A stretch of DNA of 64,000 bases from Caprella mutica (GCA_947561585.1 CANNZV010003137.1:1-64000); one strand, 5' to 3'. Shown: positions 19,538-28,530, counted from the first letter of the stretch. Numbers and translations are program-made. The notes: generated by a model not told the origin, from the letters alone.

Positions 19538-21589
19538 TCACAGCGCAACGCCTTCTACAACCCAGATGGTTTCCGGAAAGCTCCACGGCAGCGTCACACC
19601 CTGACCCATCAACGCAGCGCCTGACAAGGTTAGAGGGGCTGATTTGATTGCCTGTGCCCCGCGCGACAGACGGTGCGCATCTGCCTTGTTCACCAGATTA
19701 ATGCGGTAGTTGCGGGCAGGGTCCAATCCGGCAAGTTTCAATGGCCTTGGCGAAACCTGCGCAGAGGCTGTGGCCTTGCCAGCAAAAACAACAAACCGGT
19801 TTGCGTCTTGGGCCACTTGCAGTTCGGCAATCACAGCCGGGTCTGCGCTGTCCAGCCTAAGGATATCAGCGTTGGCCATCCAGCCGCGATTGTCTTTCCA
19901 CCATGCGGTGACGTCGCGCAGCACGTCCGCTTCGTCATCGGTCAGTTCGCGTGGATCCATTTCAAAACCCATGTGGCGCTGGGCGGCCACCCATGCGCGG
20001 AACCGAATGTCGATGGTTCGGCCTGACGTGTGGCAGGTGCGCGGCCCGACATGCGACCCTGTGACGACCATAGGCAACAACAGCGCGGCGTCGTGCTGAA
20101 TCCGCAGTCGTTCAAGCGCGTCGTTGCTGTCGGACAGCCAGACGCGTTGTGTTTGTTGCAGGATGCCAGCATCAATACGCCCGCCACCCGATGCACAGCT
20201 TTCAATTTCGACATCAGGATGTGTGTCGCGCAGTTGGGACAAAAGCGTCAGGACTCCCTCCGCCTGAGCGGCGTCAGGGATCGGCAGCAGACGATTGTGG
20301 TCCCACTTGAGATAGTCGATGTCATTGTCGGCCAGCAAAGCGTCGAGCACCTTAAACAGATGCGCGCGCACGTCTTTGCGTGACAGATCCAGAACCCGTT
20401 GCTGACGCCCTTCGATTTGATCGCCAGGCCCCAATATCCAGTCGGGATGGGCGCGGGCCAGATCGCTGTCCAGATTGGCCATTTCCGGTTCAACCCAAAG
20501 GCCAAACGTCATCCCTAGTGACCGCACATGGTCAATTAGCGGCGTCAGGCCATCAGGCCATTTGCGCCGATCAATCTGCCAATCGCCCAGACTGCTGGTG
20601 TCATCATCACGCTTGCCGAACCAACCATCGTCCAGAACAAACCGTTCGGCTCCCAAATTGGCGGCACGTGTCGCGATGTCTTGGAGTTTTGCAAGGTCAT
20701 GGTCGAAATATACCGCTTCCCAGCAATTGTAATGTACGGGTCGCGGGCGTTTAGGGTTTGGCCAGACAACAACGTCTTCGCGGATGTGGCGTTGAAAGGC
20801 TGTGGCGCAACCGTTCAATCCGTTGTCTGATACGGTCAGGACCAAGTCGGCCGAATGGAATTCAGTGCCCTGTGCCTGCGTGCCTGTCGCCTTGCCCCAC
20901 TGAACCTGACGGCGCCCATCGGGCAGTTCTTCGGCGATCATCACGTGACCTCCGGGCCATGCCAGATGCATGCCAAACGCGCGCCCTTGCGTATTCGTCG
21001 CACCCGCTTCGCAAAAGAAGGCAAGCGGCGGATGCTCGTGCCCAGACCGTCCGGTGCGCGCTTCGCGTTTGAGAATGCCAGGTTGCCAAGGGCTGCGCTG
21101 GGGAAGGAATTCGCCAATCCACCGGCCTGAAAAATGCAGGATGTCACCGGTTTGCGGGCCGGGCATCGCAGGGGCTGACAGGTGGTGAAGCGTGATCGGA
21201 TCGTCTGCGATCAATTTGTGCGACAAGCTCAGGACGTTTGCGTGGCACGTGATGCGCAGCAACAGCGTTAGTCCCAGCGTCGTATCGCGGTACTTCAACG
21301 CGCCATCCTGTTCGCCATCGGCGCAAAAGCGGGGATACAGCGGCTGACCGTCGCGATAGGCGATCAAACCCGGTTGGCCGGGAAAGCTACGGCGCGCTTC
21401 GGGGCAGACCGATAACGGTGGTATTTGGTCCAGCATCCCGCCGGTGACGTCCAGTTCTTGCGATGCGGCCAGCGCGACCAAATCTTCTTTCAAAGGAAGC
21501 GGTGTGCCCCAATAGACGACACAGGGCAAACCATCGTCCGAGGCCAACACCAACGTTTGGCCGGGAACATCATAACGATAGGTCGTCAC
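19538..21589 (-). CDS. Alpha-galactosidase, glycoside hydrolase family 36
   Basis: 683 aa, near the usual family length. Nucleophile Asp430 in YLKWDHNR, acid/base Asp about 487 in WLSDSND, ERFVLDDGWFGKRDDD, and ESCASGGGRID are all present. The N-terminal beta-sandwich and C-terminal beta domain fit GH36. I use the GTG at 21589, which overlaps the permease stop as GTGA; the upstream extension would run inside the permease. No signal peptide, so imported alpha-galactosides are split in the cytoplasm. Confidence 0.9.
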   Translation of the reverse strand: MTTYRYDVPGQTLVLASDDGLPCVVYWGTPLPLKEDLVALAASQELDVTGGMLDQIPPLSVCPEARRSFPGQPGLIAYRDGQPLYPRFCADGEQDGALKYRDTTLGLTLLLRITCHANVLSLSHKLIADDPITLHHLSAPAMPGPQTGDILHFSGRWIGEFLPQRSPWQPGILKREARTGRSGHEHPPLAFFCEAGATNTQGRAFGMHLAWPGGHVMIAEELPDGRRQVQWGKATGTQAQGTEFHSADLVLTVSDNGLNGCATAFQRHIREDVVVWPNPKRPRPVHYNCWEAVYFDHDLAKLQDIATRAANLGAERFVLDDGWFGKRDDDTSSLGDWQIDRRKWPDGLTPLIDHVRSLGMTFGLWVEPEMANLDSDLARAHPDWILGPGDQIEGRQQRVLDLSRKDVRAHLFKVLDALLADNDIDYLKWDHNRLLPIPDAAQAEGVLTLLSQLRDTHPDVEIESCASGGGRIDAGILQQTQRVWLSDSNDALERLRIQHDAALLLPMVVTGSHVGPRTCHTSGRTIDIRFRAWVAAQRHMGFEMDPRELTDDEADVLRDVTAWWKDNRGWMANADILRLDSADPAVIAELQVAQDANRFVVFAGKATASAQVSPRPLKLAGLDPARNYRINLVNKADAHRLSRGAQAIKSAPLTLSGAALMGQGVTLPWSFPETIWVVEGVAL

Positions 21590-22434
21590 TTGACGGCTCC
21601 CAGCGTCAGCCCGGCAATGAAATGCCGCTGCATGAGAAAGAACATCAGGACCGGAGGCAGCGCTGCAACAATCGAACCCGCCGACACCAGATGCCACGCG
21701 GCGACCCACTGGCCATTAAGCGAATAGAGCCCTGCCGTGATCGGCTGATTGTCTGCGCCTTGGGTCAGCACGGTTGCCCAGAAATAATCGTTCCAGATGA
21801 AAGTGAAGATCAGCACCGACAAAGCGGCGATGGCCGGCTTCATCAAAGGGAGGACAACAAACCAGAAAATGCGGATTTCGCTGATACCTTCGACACGTGC
21901 AGCCTCGATCAGCTCGAACGGCAGCGCTTTGATGAAGTTGCGCATAAACAGCGTGCAGAACCCAGCCTGAAAGGCGATGTGGAAAAGGGCCAGCCCATAC
22001 CATGTGTTATACATGCCCAGATCCAGCGTCAGGTCGCGAACTGGCACCATCAGAATCTGGAAGGGCACAAAGTTGCCCGCGATGAACATGAAAAAGATCA
22101 GCAAGTTGCCTTTGAACCTGTAAACAGCCAGCGCAAAGCCGGTCATGCAGCTGATCGCAACCGCGCCAATCACTGTTGGGATTGTCACCTTAAAGCTGTT
22201 CAAGATGTACTGCCCGATAGGCGTTTGTTTGAAGATGGCGGTGTAGTTTTCCAGCATGTTGAAACTGGTAGGCCACCCCCAGTAGTTGCCCGCCGTGATG
22301 TCGCCTGCTGAACGCACCGATGTCAGGGCCACCGCGATCAGCGGCAGCAGCCAGAGGATCAAGGCGACGGGCAGAGCAATTTTATAAATTGTCTGAGCGG
22401 TGGTAGATTTCTTTTCGATCGGAGTGGGAAACAT
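21586..22434 (-). CDS. ABC sugar transporter permease (MalG/CUT1 type)
   Basis: 282 aa inner-membrane permease with about six hydrophobic segments. The cytoplasmic coupling loop (EAA motif) is EAARVEGISEIRIFWFVVLP at about residue 180. It lies one base after the MalF-like gene and overlaps the alpha-galactosidase start, which ties the importer to galactosides such as raffinose, melibiose or galactosylglycerol. Confidence 0.9.
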   Translation of the reverse strand: MFPTPIEKKSTTAQTIYKIALPVALILWLLPLIAVALTSVRSAGDITAGNYWGWPTSFNMLENYTAIFKQTPIGQYILNSFKVTIPTVIGAVAISCMTGFALAVYRFKGNLLIFFMFIAGNFVPFQILMVPVRDLTLDLGMYNTWYGLALFHIAFQAGFCTLFMRNFIKALPFELIEAARVEGISEIRIFWFVVLPLMKPAIAALSVLIFTFIWNDYFWATVLTQGADNQPITAGLYSLNGQWVAAWHLVSAGSIVAALPPVLMFFLMQRHFIAGLTLGAVK

Positions 22435-22435
22435 C

Positions 22436-23350
22436 TTAGTGCCCTTTCTCGTCGCGATACATCTTCCAGAGGAACCCGGTGATGTAGACCATCATGATCA
22501 GGAACAGCACAACGGCAATGGCCGCACCATAGCCCATGCGGAACCCGTATTCGCTGAATGCCTGTTCGTACATGTAGAACGCCAACACGCGTGAGCTGCC
22601 CCATGGGCCGCCATCGGTCATAATGGAAATCAGATCAAAAGACCGCAGCGCGCCGATGACCGTGACCACCATGGCAATGAATGTGGCGGGGCGCAGTTGT
22701 GGCAGGATCACATACCACAGCATTTTAACGCCCTTGGCATTATCCAGACGCGCGGCTTCGATTTGTTCGGGATCCACTGCGTTCAAGCCGGTCAGATATA
22801 GGATCATACAATAGGCGGTCTGCGGCCAAAGGCCTGCGGCGATGATGCCGTAGGTCACGTAATCTTCGTTCGCCAGTACGGCGATGGGTTCGATCCCGAA
22901 CCAGCCGAGCGCGATGTTCATCAGGCCGTAAGTGGGGTCATAGAACCACGCAAAGACAAGGCCCACGACAACCTGAGAAATGACAAACGGGAAAAAGAAC
23001 AGCGATTTATAGATGCGGATGCCGCGCACCGTCTGATTCAGGAACAGCGCTACGAACAGGCCCATTGGGATGGCCAGCATATACAGAACCAGCCAGATCA
23101 CGTTGTTCTTGAGGGATGTGTAAAACGCGTCATCGTCCATCAGCTCAACGTAATTACCTGCGCCGACCCATTCCTTGGCGCCCAACCCGTCCCAATCGTA
23201 GAAGCTAATATTGATGGACTGGAAAATCGGGATGATCACGTAAACCGCGAACATAAAGATGCCGGGGGCCAAGAACAGCCATGGCGCAAGCCGTTGCTGG
23301 TTTTGTCTCCACCATGTTTTTTGTGGTTGGGGGCCGGGGGTCATCGCCAA
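22436..23350 (-). CDS. ABC sugar transporter permease (MalF/CUT1 type)
   Basis: 304 aa. N-terminal LAPWLFLAPGIFMFAVYVIIP is the first membrane segment; the EAA coupling loop is EAARLDNAKGVKMLWYVILP near residue 200. Partner of the MalG-like gene 1 bp downstream. The binding-protein gene ends 100 bp upstream, separated by a very stable hairpin. Substrate is inferred only from the adjacent galactosidases. Confidence 0.9.
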   Translation of the reverse strand: MAMTPGPQPQKTWWRQNQQRLAPWLFLAPGIFMFAVYVIIPIFQSINISFYDWDGLGAKEWVGAGNYVELMDDDAFYTSLKNNVIWLVLYMLAIPMGLFVALFLNQTVRGIRIYKSLFFFPFVISQVVVGLVFAWFYDPTYGLMNIALGWFGIEPIAVLANEDYVTYGIIAAGLWPQTAYCMILYLTGLNAVDPEQIEAARLDNAKGVKMLWYVILPQLRPATFIAMVVTVIGALRSFDLISIMTDGGPWGSSRVLAFYMYEQAFSEYGFRMGYGAAIAVVLFLIMMVYITGFLWKMYRDEKGH

Positions 23351-23370
23351 TCCTCCGAAAAATCGTCAGA

Positions 23371-23391
23371 GCCCCGGTCTTGATTCGGGAC
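23371..23391. repeat. Degenerate copy of the CCCCGG palindromic unit
   Basis: GCCCCGGTCTTGATTCGGGAC keeps only a 4-5 bp stem, but its CCCGG-n-TTGA-n-CGGG scheme matches the units at 12306-12330 and 23420-23440. Confidence 0.45.
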
Positions 23392-23419
23392 TTCATGCTT
23401 GGGCGGCAAAAGGTGATAG

Positions 23420-23440
23420 GCCCCGGGTCAAACCCGGGGC
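23420..23440. repeat. Perfect GC hairpin between binding-protein and permease genes
   Basis: GCCCCGGGT (23420-23428) pairs perfectly with ACCCGGGGC (23432-23440) over a 3-base loop. It lies 10 bp after the stop of the binding-protein gene on the minus strand and has no T-run close behind. A 3' stabiliser that keeps binding-protein mRNA more abundant than permease mRNA is a common role for such hairpins in sugar ABC operons. Confidence 0.75.
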
Positions 23441-23450
23441 GCTGTCATTT

Positions 23451-24689
23451 TTATTTGTAGACGCGGCTGCGTACCTTTTCGAGACGCTCAAGGATTGCGT
23501 CCATACGCTCGGGCTTGACCATGAATTCCTGGAAGCCTTCCATACCCGCCTTGGCCATTTCGGCGGGATAGTCGCGGTCAAAGAACTGCGCGATTCCGCC
23601 GTCGGTGCTTGACAGCATTTCGTACCCGGCTTGCAGGAATTTGTCGTCACCCACTTCGGAACCGTTGTTGATCGGAAGCTGACCGAGGGTCTTGTTGATC
23701 TCGGTCTGCACATCCGCACGCGCCAGGTAGGCCAGGAATTTCTTGGCGTCTTCCTTGTTCTTGGCGTTGGCCGGGATGTGGATCGTGTCGGTTGGCGCTT
23801 CTTCGGCCAGCGGCACATCGGGGTTGATGACAGGGAACTGGAAGAAGCCCAGCTGGTCGTCGCTCAGGCCCGCTTCGCGCAGCGGGGCCACGGCGAAGTT
23901 GCCCATCACGTACATGGCCGCGTCACCCTGAACCATTGGCGCCAAAGCTTCTTGCCAGGAATAGGCGGCGTGGTTTTCCAGGAAGAAACCAGCGTCCAGC
24001 AGTTCTTTCCAGTTGTTCATGGTCGCCTTTACGCGATCATCGGTCCAGGCCACTTCGCCCTTGCCCAGCGCCATGTGAAAATCATAGCCGTTGGTGCGCA
24101 GGTTGATGTAGTCAAACACGCCGCCCGCGGTCCACAGGTACTTGGTGCCGATGGTGACGGGCGTTACGCCTGCCTCTTTCAGCTTCATGCCCGCGGCTTT
24201 GAATTCGTCCCAGTTGGTGGGAACGTCGATGCCGTTGGCCTCGAAGATGTCTTTGCGGTAATACACGCCCCACTGATAGTAGGTATAGGGCACGCCCCAG
24301 ATCTTGCCGTCGATGGTCATGGATCCCAGCGATGACCCCAGCGAGTCTTTCAAGCCGTTTTCTTCCCAGACATCGTCAACGGGTTCAAACAGACCTGCGT
24401 TGACATATGGCAGCATACGGTTGCCAGCGTACCAGTTGGCCAGATCAGGCGAATCGGCGGTGAGGAAATTGCGGATCGAGGTCTTGTAGCCTTCGTGATC
24501 GAACAGGTTCCACGTGACCGTGACATCGGGGTTTTCTGCTTCGAACCCTTTGATGAGTGCTTCAAAAGCGGCTTTGGGGGCCGGGTCTGATGTGTCGGTG
24601 TTGATTACAAGCTCGCCCGCAAATGCGGCGGTTGTAAAGGCGGTCGTGGCTGCCAGCGCAGCTGCCAGTTTCAGTACAGGACGGATCAT
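23451..24689 (-). CDS. ABC sugar transporter substrate-binding protein
   Basis: 412 aa periplasmic binding protein (extracellular solute-binding family 1). Signal peptide MIRPVLKLAAALAATTAFTTAAFA, cleavage at about residue 24. The motif DGKIWGVPYTYYQWGVYYRKDIFEANGID is typical for sugar binders of this family, and Trp/Tyr/Asp residues dominate the likely pocket. First gene of the minus-strand operon; an AGGAGGAGAAAGGGAGAG stretch gives a strong RBS. Probable ligand: an alpha- or beta-galactoside. Confidence 0.9.
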   Translation of the reverse strand: MIRPVLKLAAALAATTAFTTAAFAGELVINTDTSDPAPKAAFEALIKGFEAENPDVTVTWNLFDHEGYKTSIRNFLTADSPDLANWYAGNRMLPYVNAGLFEPVDDVWEENGLKDSLGSSLGSMTIDGKIWGVPYTYYQWGVYYRKDIFEANGIDVPTNWDEFKAAGMKLKEAGVTPVTIGTKYLWTAGGVFDYINLRTNGYDFHMALGKGEVAWTDDRVKATMNNWKELLDAGFFLENHAAYSWQEALAPMVQGDAAMYVMGNFAVAPLREAGLSDDQLGFFQFPVINPDVPLAEEAPTDTIHIPANAKNKEDAKKFLAYLARADVQTEINKTLGQLPINNGSEVGDDKFLQAGYEMLSSTDGGIAQFFDRDYPAEMAKAGMEGFQEFMVKPERMDAILERLEKVRSRVYK

Positions 24690-24737
24690 CTCTCTCCCTT
24701 TCTCCTCCTTGCGGGGTGCCCCCCTGATGACCTTTCG

Positions 24738-24763
24738 GTTCCAAATAGTGGAACGGAAATTTC
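24738..24763. promoter_or_regulatory. Candidate operator in the divergent galactoside/IclR promoter
   Basis: GTTCC-aaatagt-GGAAC (24738-24754) is an inverted repeat with 5-bp arms and a 7-bp spacer; GAAATTTC (24756-24763) is an adjoining perfect palindrome. They sit between the binding-protein gene and the IclR gene, where autoregulating IclR proteins normally bind. Not matched to a known consensus. Confidence 0.4.
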
Positions 24764-24842
24764 ATATATTGAGTTTCCTGTCCCAAATAGCTATGAGAGT
24801 CAAGAGCGAGTTGCGGCAGCACGTCGCAGACGAGGAAGCGAG

Positions 24843-25628
24843 ATGAACAAACAAGTCCCAACAGACGGCACGGTAGGCAAGGCACTTGATGTGCTTGACT
24901 GCGTTGTGGCTTTTGGGCGCGCCGCGCGCTTTTCGGAAATCTTGGACTCCAGCCCATACCCCAAGGCGACGTTGCATCGTTTGTTGCAGACGCTGACCAG
25001 CCAGGGCGTTTTATCCTATGACGAGGATCGGCAGGTGTATGTGCCGGGGATGCGGCTTGTACGGATTGCGCGCCATGCTTGGAACCAGTCTTCATTGGCG
25101 CCGCTGGCTCAGCCGTTCATACAAGCACTGGCTGAGGATGTAGAGGAAACCGTTCATCTGGCGCAGATGGAGGCGGGGCGTGTGGTGTTCATCGAAAAAG
25201 TGACGCCGGGCCGGGGGTTCCAGACCATGGCGCGGCCGGGCCGCCGTTCGCCTGCACATTGTACGGGCGTTGGCAAAGTCATGTTGGCGTTCATGGATGA
25301 TGAAAAACGTCAGGCGGCGCTGGCCCGCCAGACCTACGAAACCTTCACACCGTACACACATGCAAGCGCCGAATCATTGTTGCCCGAGCTTGATCAGATA
25401 CGCGCGAACGGTGTCGCGTTTGACCGTGAAGAGCATGAACAAGGTATTGTCAGCATAGCGGCGCCGGTATTTGGCGGCGCCAACAAGGTGGTCGGGGCCA
25501 TATCGGTTGTGACTTCAACATTCCGGACATCAGTTGATGATCTGGACAAATTCCGACCTGCGTTGTTGCGCACAGCAGCACAAATCGGCTCGGACGCGGC
25601 CGTGTGGCCTTATCCAATCGCGCAATAA
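24843..25628 (+). CDS. IclR-family transcriptional regulator
   Basis: 261 aa. N-terminal winged helix-turn-helix (GTVGKALDVLDCVVAFGR...YPKATLHRLLQTLTSQGVL, residues about 9-57) and C-terminal IclR ligand domain (HLAQMEAGRVVFIEKV, RRSPAHCTGVGKVMLAF, DREEHEQGIVSIAAPVFG, GAISVV). Divergent from the galactoside operon and 26 bp ahead of the importer ATPase gene, so it most likely controls both arms. The inducer is unknown; a galactose-derived metabolite is reasonable. Confidence 0.9.
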   Translation: MNKQVPTDGTVGKALDVLDCVVAFGRAARFSEILDSSPYPKATLHRLLQTLTSQGVLSYDEDRQVYVPGMRLVRIARHAWNQSSLAPLAQPFIQALAEDVEETVHLAQMEAGRVVFIEKVTPGRGFQTMARPGRRSPAHCTGVGKVMLAFMDDEKRQAALARQTYETFTPYTHASAESLLPELDQIRANGVAFDREEHEQGIVSIAAPVFGGANKVVGAISVVTSTFRTSVDDLDKFRPALLRTAAQIGSDAAVWPYPIAQ

Positions 25629-25654
25629 CGCAGTTTCGAGGGAGAGAGAAACTC

Positions 25655-26716
25655 ATGTCAGGTGTCGCGCTTCAAGGTGCTATAAAACGATATGGCAATG
25701 TTCAGGTGATCCACGGTGTGGACCTGCAGATTGACGATGGAGAGTTTTGCGTTTTTGTCGGCCCATCCGGCTGTGGCAAGTCCACTCTGCTTCGGATGAT
25801 CGCGGGACTAGAGGAAACGTCAGGCGGGACAATTTCGATTGGTGGCCGCGATGTTACCAAGGCTGATCCGGCGGATCGTGGCGTCGCAATGGTATTTCAG
25901 ACTTACGCGCTTTACCCGCATATGACGGTTCAGGAAAACATGGGTTTTGGCCTGAAGATGAATGGCGTGGACAAGGCGACAATCCAATCCAAGGTCGCCG
26001 AAGCCAGTCGGATTCTCAAACTGGACGACTATCTGGAGCGCAAACCCAAAGCTTTGTCAGGTGGACAGCGACAGCGCGTGGCGATTGGTCGGGCAATTGT
26101 ACGTGGTCCCGAGGTTTTCTTGTTCGACGAACCGCTGTCAAACCTTGACGCTGAATTGCGAGTGGATATGCGCGTGGAAATCGCGCGCCTGCACAAGGAA
26201 ATCGGCGCCACGATGGTGTATGTGACCCACGATCAGGTTGAGGCGATGACCTTGGCCGACAAAATCGTTGTTCTGCGGGCGGGTCACATTGAACAAGTGG
26301 GCAGCCCAATGGATTTGTATAAGGATCCGGACAACAAATTTGTCGCCGGATTCATCGGGTCGCCAAGCATGAACTTTATGGCTGGCAAGGTTTCAGGCGG
26401 GCAAGTGACCGTTGCCGCATTAGGCAACGCGGCGATCAAGGCGGATGTGGCGTTGCCTGCGGAAGGAACCGACGTCATTGTTGGCCTGCGGCCGCAGCAT
26501 CTGACTGTACGCGAAGGCGAGTCGCCGGTAACAGTGGATATTCGTGAAAGTCTGGGTGGCGTGGCCTATGATTACCTGAACACGCCCACGGGTGAACGGA
26601 TCGTTGTGGAAACGCGTGGTGACGAAGCGATCACAGAAGGCACAAGCGTGATCGTGGACTTCGATCCAACCGATGCGATGTTCTTTGACGCCAGCACCGA
26701 AATACGTCTGCGATAA
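25655..26716 (+). CDS. ABC sugar transporter ATPase (UgpC/MalK type)
   Basis: 353 aa. Walker A GPSGCGKST (about residues 37-45), signature [16 protein letters not shown] (about 135-150), Walker [13 protein letters not shown], and a C-terminal OB-fold regulatory domain. ATG 25655 with RBS GGGAGAGAG is preferred to an upstream start inside the IclR tail. It supplies the ATPase that the divergent permease operon lacks. UgpC-type ATPases may serve more than one CUT1 importer. A hairpin terminator follows. Confidence 0.92.
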   Translation: MSGVALQGAIKRYGNVQVIHGVDLQIDDGEFCVFVGPSGCGKSTLLRMIAGLEETSGGTISIGGRDVTKADPADRGVAMVFQTYALYPHMTVQENMGFGLKMNGVDKATIQSKVAEASRILKLDDYLERKPKALSGGQRQRVAIGRAIVRGPEVFLFDEPLSNLDAELRVDMRVEIARLHKEIGATMVYVTHDQVEAMTLADKIVVLRAGHIEQVGSPMDLYKDPDNKFVAGFIGSPSMNFMAGKVSGGQVTVAALGNAAIKADVALPAEGTDVIVGLRPQHLTVREGESPVTVDIRESLGGVAYDYLNTPTGERIVVETRGDEAITEGTSVIVDFDPTDAMFFDASTEIRLR

Positions 26717-26723
26717 TGTGCAT

Positions 26724-26746
26724 GGCCCGGTTGGTGCCGGGCCTTT
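26724..26746 (+). terminator. Probable terminator of the iclR-ATPase unit
   Basis: GGCCCGG (26724-26730) pairs perfectly with CCGGGCC (26737-26743) over TTGGTG; only TTT follows. It lies 8 bp after the ATPase stop. Confidence 0.6.
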
Positions 26747-26815
26747 GCATGTCACTCACAGCCGATCATGTGCGGGTTCAAAGGGTGGGGCCCCATAGGC
26801 AGGTCGCGTCGCGGT

Positions 26816-27196
26816 TTATTGTTCTGTCAGTACCTTTTTGGCCGCGCGAAAGCATTCCAACGCCTGGGGAACTCCGCAATAGATGCCGACCACGTGAATG
26901 ATCGCCCGAATTTCTTCTGGGCTGACGCCGTTGGTCAGCGCGCCTTTGCAGTGGATTTCCCATTCGTGCATTTTGCCAAGGGCGCCGATCATCGCGAGGT
27001 TCATCATACTGCGTGTCTTGGCATCAATCACGTCATCGCCCCAGCCAAATCCCCAGCACCACGCGGTCATGGCTTCTTGGAACGGGCGGGTGAAATCGTC
27101 GGCGGCAGCAAGGTTCTTGTCCACATAGTCAGCACCCAGCGTCGCCTTGCGTTGTTCCAATCCTTTTAGAAACAGGTCTTCGTCGAACGTGCTCAT
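26816..27196 (-). CDS. Carboxymuconolactone decarboxylase (CMD) family protein
   Basis: 126 aa, all-helical CMD/AhpD-like fold. Visible pattern: DAKTRSMMNLAMIGALGKMHEWEIHCKGALTNGVSPEEIRAIIHVVGIYCGVPQALE, close to PcaC-type proteins. It lacks the CxxC pair of AhpD peroxidases, although a single Cys follows the conserved His (EIHC). No protocatechuate genes adjoin it, so decarboxylation of carboxymuconolactone is doubtful. Of the two adjacent ATGs (27199 and 27196), the second is better spaced from GGAGG. Divergent from a LacI gene. Confidence 0.75.
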   Translation of the reverse strand: MSTFDEDLFLKGLEQRKATLGADYVDKNLAAADDFTRPFQEAMTAWCWGFGWGDDVIDAKTRSMMNLAMIGALGKMHEWEIHCKGALTNGVSPEEIRAIIHVVGIYCGVPQALECFRAAKKVLTEQ

Positions 27197-27231
27197 CATG
27201 TCCCCTCCACGGTCATTTGGATCTTTGCTTG

Positions 27232-27266
27232 CAGGTGTACAATCGAACGGCCTGCATTGACACCTG
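27232..27266. promoter_or_regulatory. Inverted repeat upstream of the CMD gene
   Basis: CAGGTGTACAAT (27232-27243) and ATTGACACCTG (27256-27266) are complementary apart from one extra base, with a 12-bp spacer. It lies about 36 bp upstream of the CMD start in the divergent CMD/LacI spacer and may be an operator. Confidence 0.35.
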
Positions 27267-27485
27267 AACAATGGGACATTCTCCCACGCCCCTGCCAATT
27301 GTCGTGATCGCCAACGACAACCGCCCTTCAGCCTCCCAAAGCTCAAAAATCGCTGATATGCGGTTTGACCAAGTCAGGTGTGTCTTGGCGACGCCGCTTG
27401 TCAGGACGGATGCAACCGTATTTGATGCTTCGGAAAATGTTTTGGCGGCAATCGCACAGCCGCTGTGAAAGGATACTCACCGCCG

Positions 27486-28478
27486 ATGGTTGTGACCTTA
27501 AAGGATGTGGCAGAGCGCGCAGGCGTTTCACGCTCGGCGGTGTCGCGCACATTTACCGAAGGCGCGTCAGTGTCCGCCAAGACCCGAACAAAGGTCGAAA
27601 GCGCGGCACGAGAATTGGGATACTTCCCCAACGCATTGGCGTCTTCATTGACGACGGGTCGGACCAAATTGATCGGTCTTGTGTCCAATAACTTTCACAA
27701 CCCAGTGTTTCTTGAGGTTTTTGACCTGTTCACCAAAGCTTTGCAGGAAAGGGGGCTTCGGCCACTTTTGGTGAATTTGTCAGGAGAAACCGAACCGGAC
27801 GCTTCCTTGCAGATGCTTCGGCAGTATTCGGTAGATGGCGTTGTCGTCGCGTCGTCGACACTTCCACCCAGTTTTGCCCAAGCGTTTGCAGACGCGGGCA
27901 TTCCGGTGGTCCACAGTTTCGGGCGGCACACGTCCAATCCCAAAGTAAATGTGGTCGGCATTGATAACGTCGAATGTGGACGGATCGCGGCCCGAACATT
28001 GATCCAAAAGGGGTATCGCTCGGTTGGATTTTTGGGTGGTCCAAAGGATGCAACCACTACGCAGGATCGACTGTCGGGCTTTCTTCAGGAATTGGACAAG
28101 CAACCAAGTATCGAGGTCCAGCAATCCTTTGCGCAATCGTATTCCTTTGATGCCGGACGCAGCGAAATGCTGCGCCTTATTTCGTGTGGTCCTGCCGAGG
28201 CGTATTTTTGCGGTGACGATGTCATTTCCATCGGCGCGCTTTCGGCGGCACGGGACAGCGGTTTGTCGGTCCCGCGTGACGTGGGGGTCTTGGGGACCAA
28301 CGATATGGAAATGGCAGGCTGGGCAAACATCGATTTGACGACAATTCGCCAGCCGATCCCCGAGATCGTGGCGTGTTCGGTGGATATGGTCGCCACCATG
28401 TTAGAGACCCCCGACAGCAAACCCGTCTCAAAGATCATCCCATGCCATCTGATCGAACGGTCCACCTTGCGCAGTTAG
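27486..28478 (+). CDS. LacI-family transcriptional regulator
   Basis: 330 aa. Helix-turn-helix VTLKDVAERAGVSRSAVSRTFTEGASVSAKT (residues about 3-33), hinge helix with NALASSLTTGRT, then a periplasmic-binding-like ligand domain (IGLVSNNFHNPVF, DGVVVASS, VGIDNVECGRIAARTLIQKGYRSVGFLGG). The tail (VPRDVGVLGTND, TTIRQP) is complete. ATG 27486 is used; a GTG seven codons upstream is an alternative. It converges on the two Gfo/Idh/MocA genes and is the nearest candidate to bind the operator at 30900-30917. Confidence 0.9.
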   Translation: MVVTLKDVAERAGVSRSAVSRTFTEGASVSAKTRTKVESAARELGYFPNALASSLTTGRTKLIGLVSNNFHNPVFLEVFDLFTKALQERGLRPLLVNLSGETEPDASLQMLRQYSVDGVVVASSTLPPSFAQAFADAGIPVVHSFGRHTSNPKVNVVGIDNVECGRIAARTLIQKGYRSVGFLGGPKDATTTQDRLSGFLQELDKQPSIEVQQSFAQSYSFDAGRSEMLRLISCGPAEAYFCGDDVISIGALSAARDSGLSVPRDVGVLGTNDMEMAGWANIDLTTIRQPIPEIVACSVDMVATMLETPDSKPVSKIIPCHLIERSTLRS

Positions 28479-28502
28479 GCGGATGGCTGCAGCGCGCAAA
28501 GG

Positions 28503-28530
28503 AAAAGGCACCACCGAGGTGATGCCTTTC
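28503..28530. terminator. Bidirectional terminator between LacI and dehydrogenase genes
   Basis: AAAGGCA (28504-28510) pairs with TGCCTTT (28523-28529), with an inner ACC/GGT stem. On the minus strand TTTTCCTTT follows, and on the plus strand the stem itself ends in TTT. Confidence 0.65.

Noticed and set aside
21463..22311. 282-codon plus-strand frame opposite the MalG-like permease
   Set aside because: Charged, repetitive translation typical of an antisense shadow over a clear permease.
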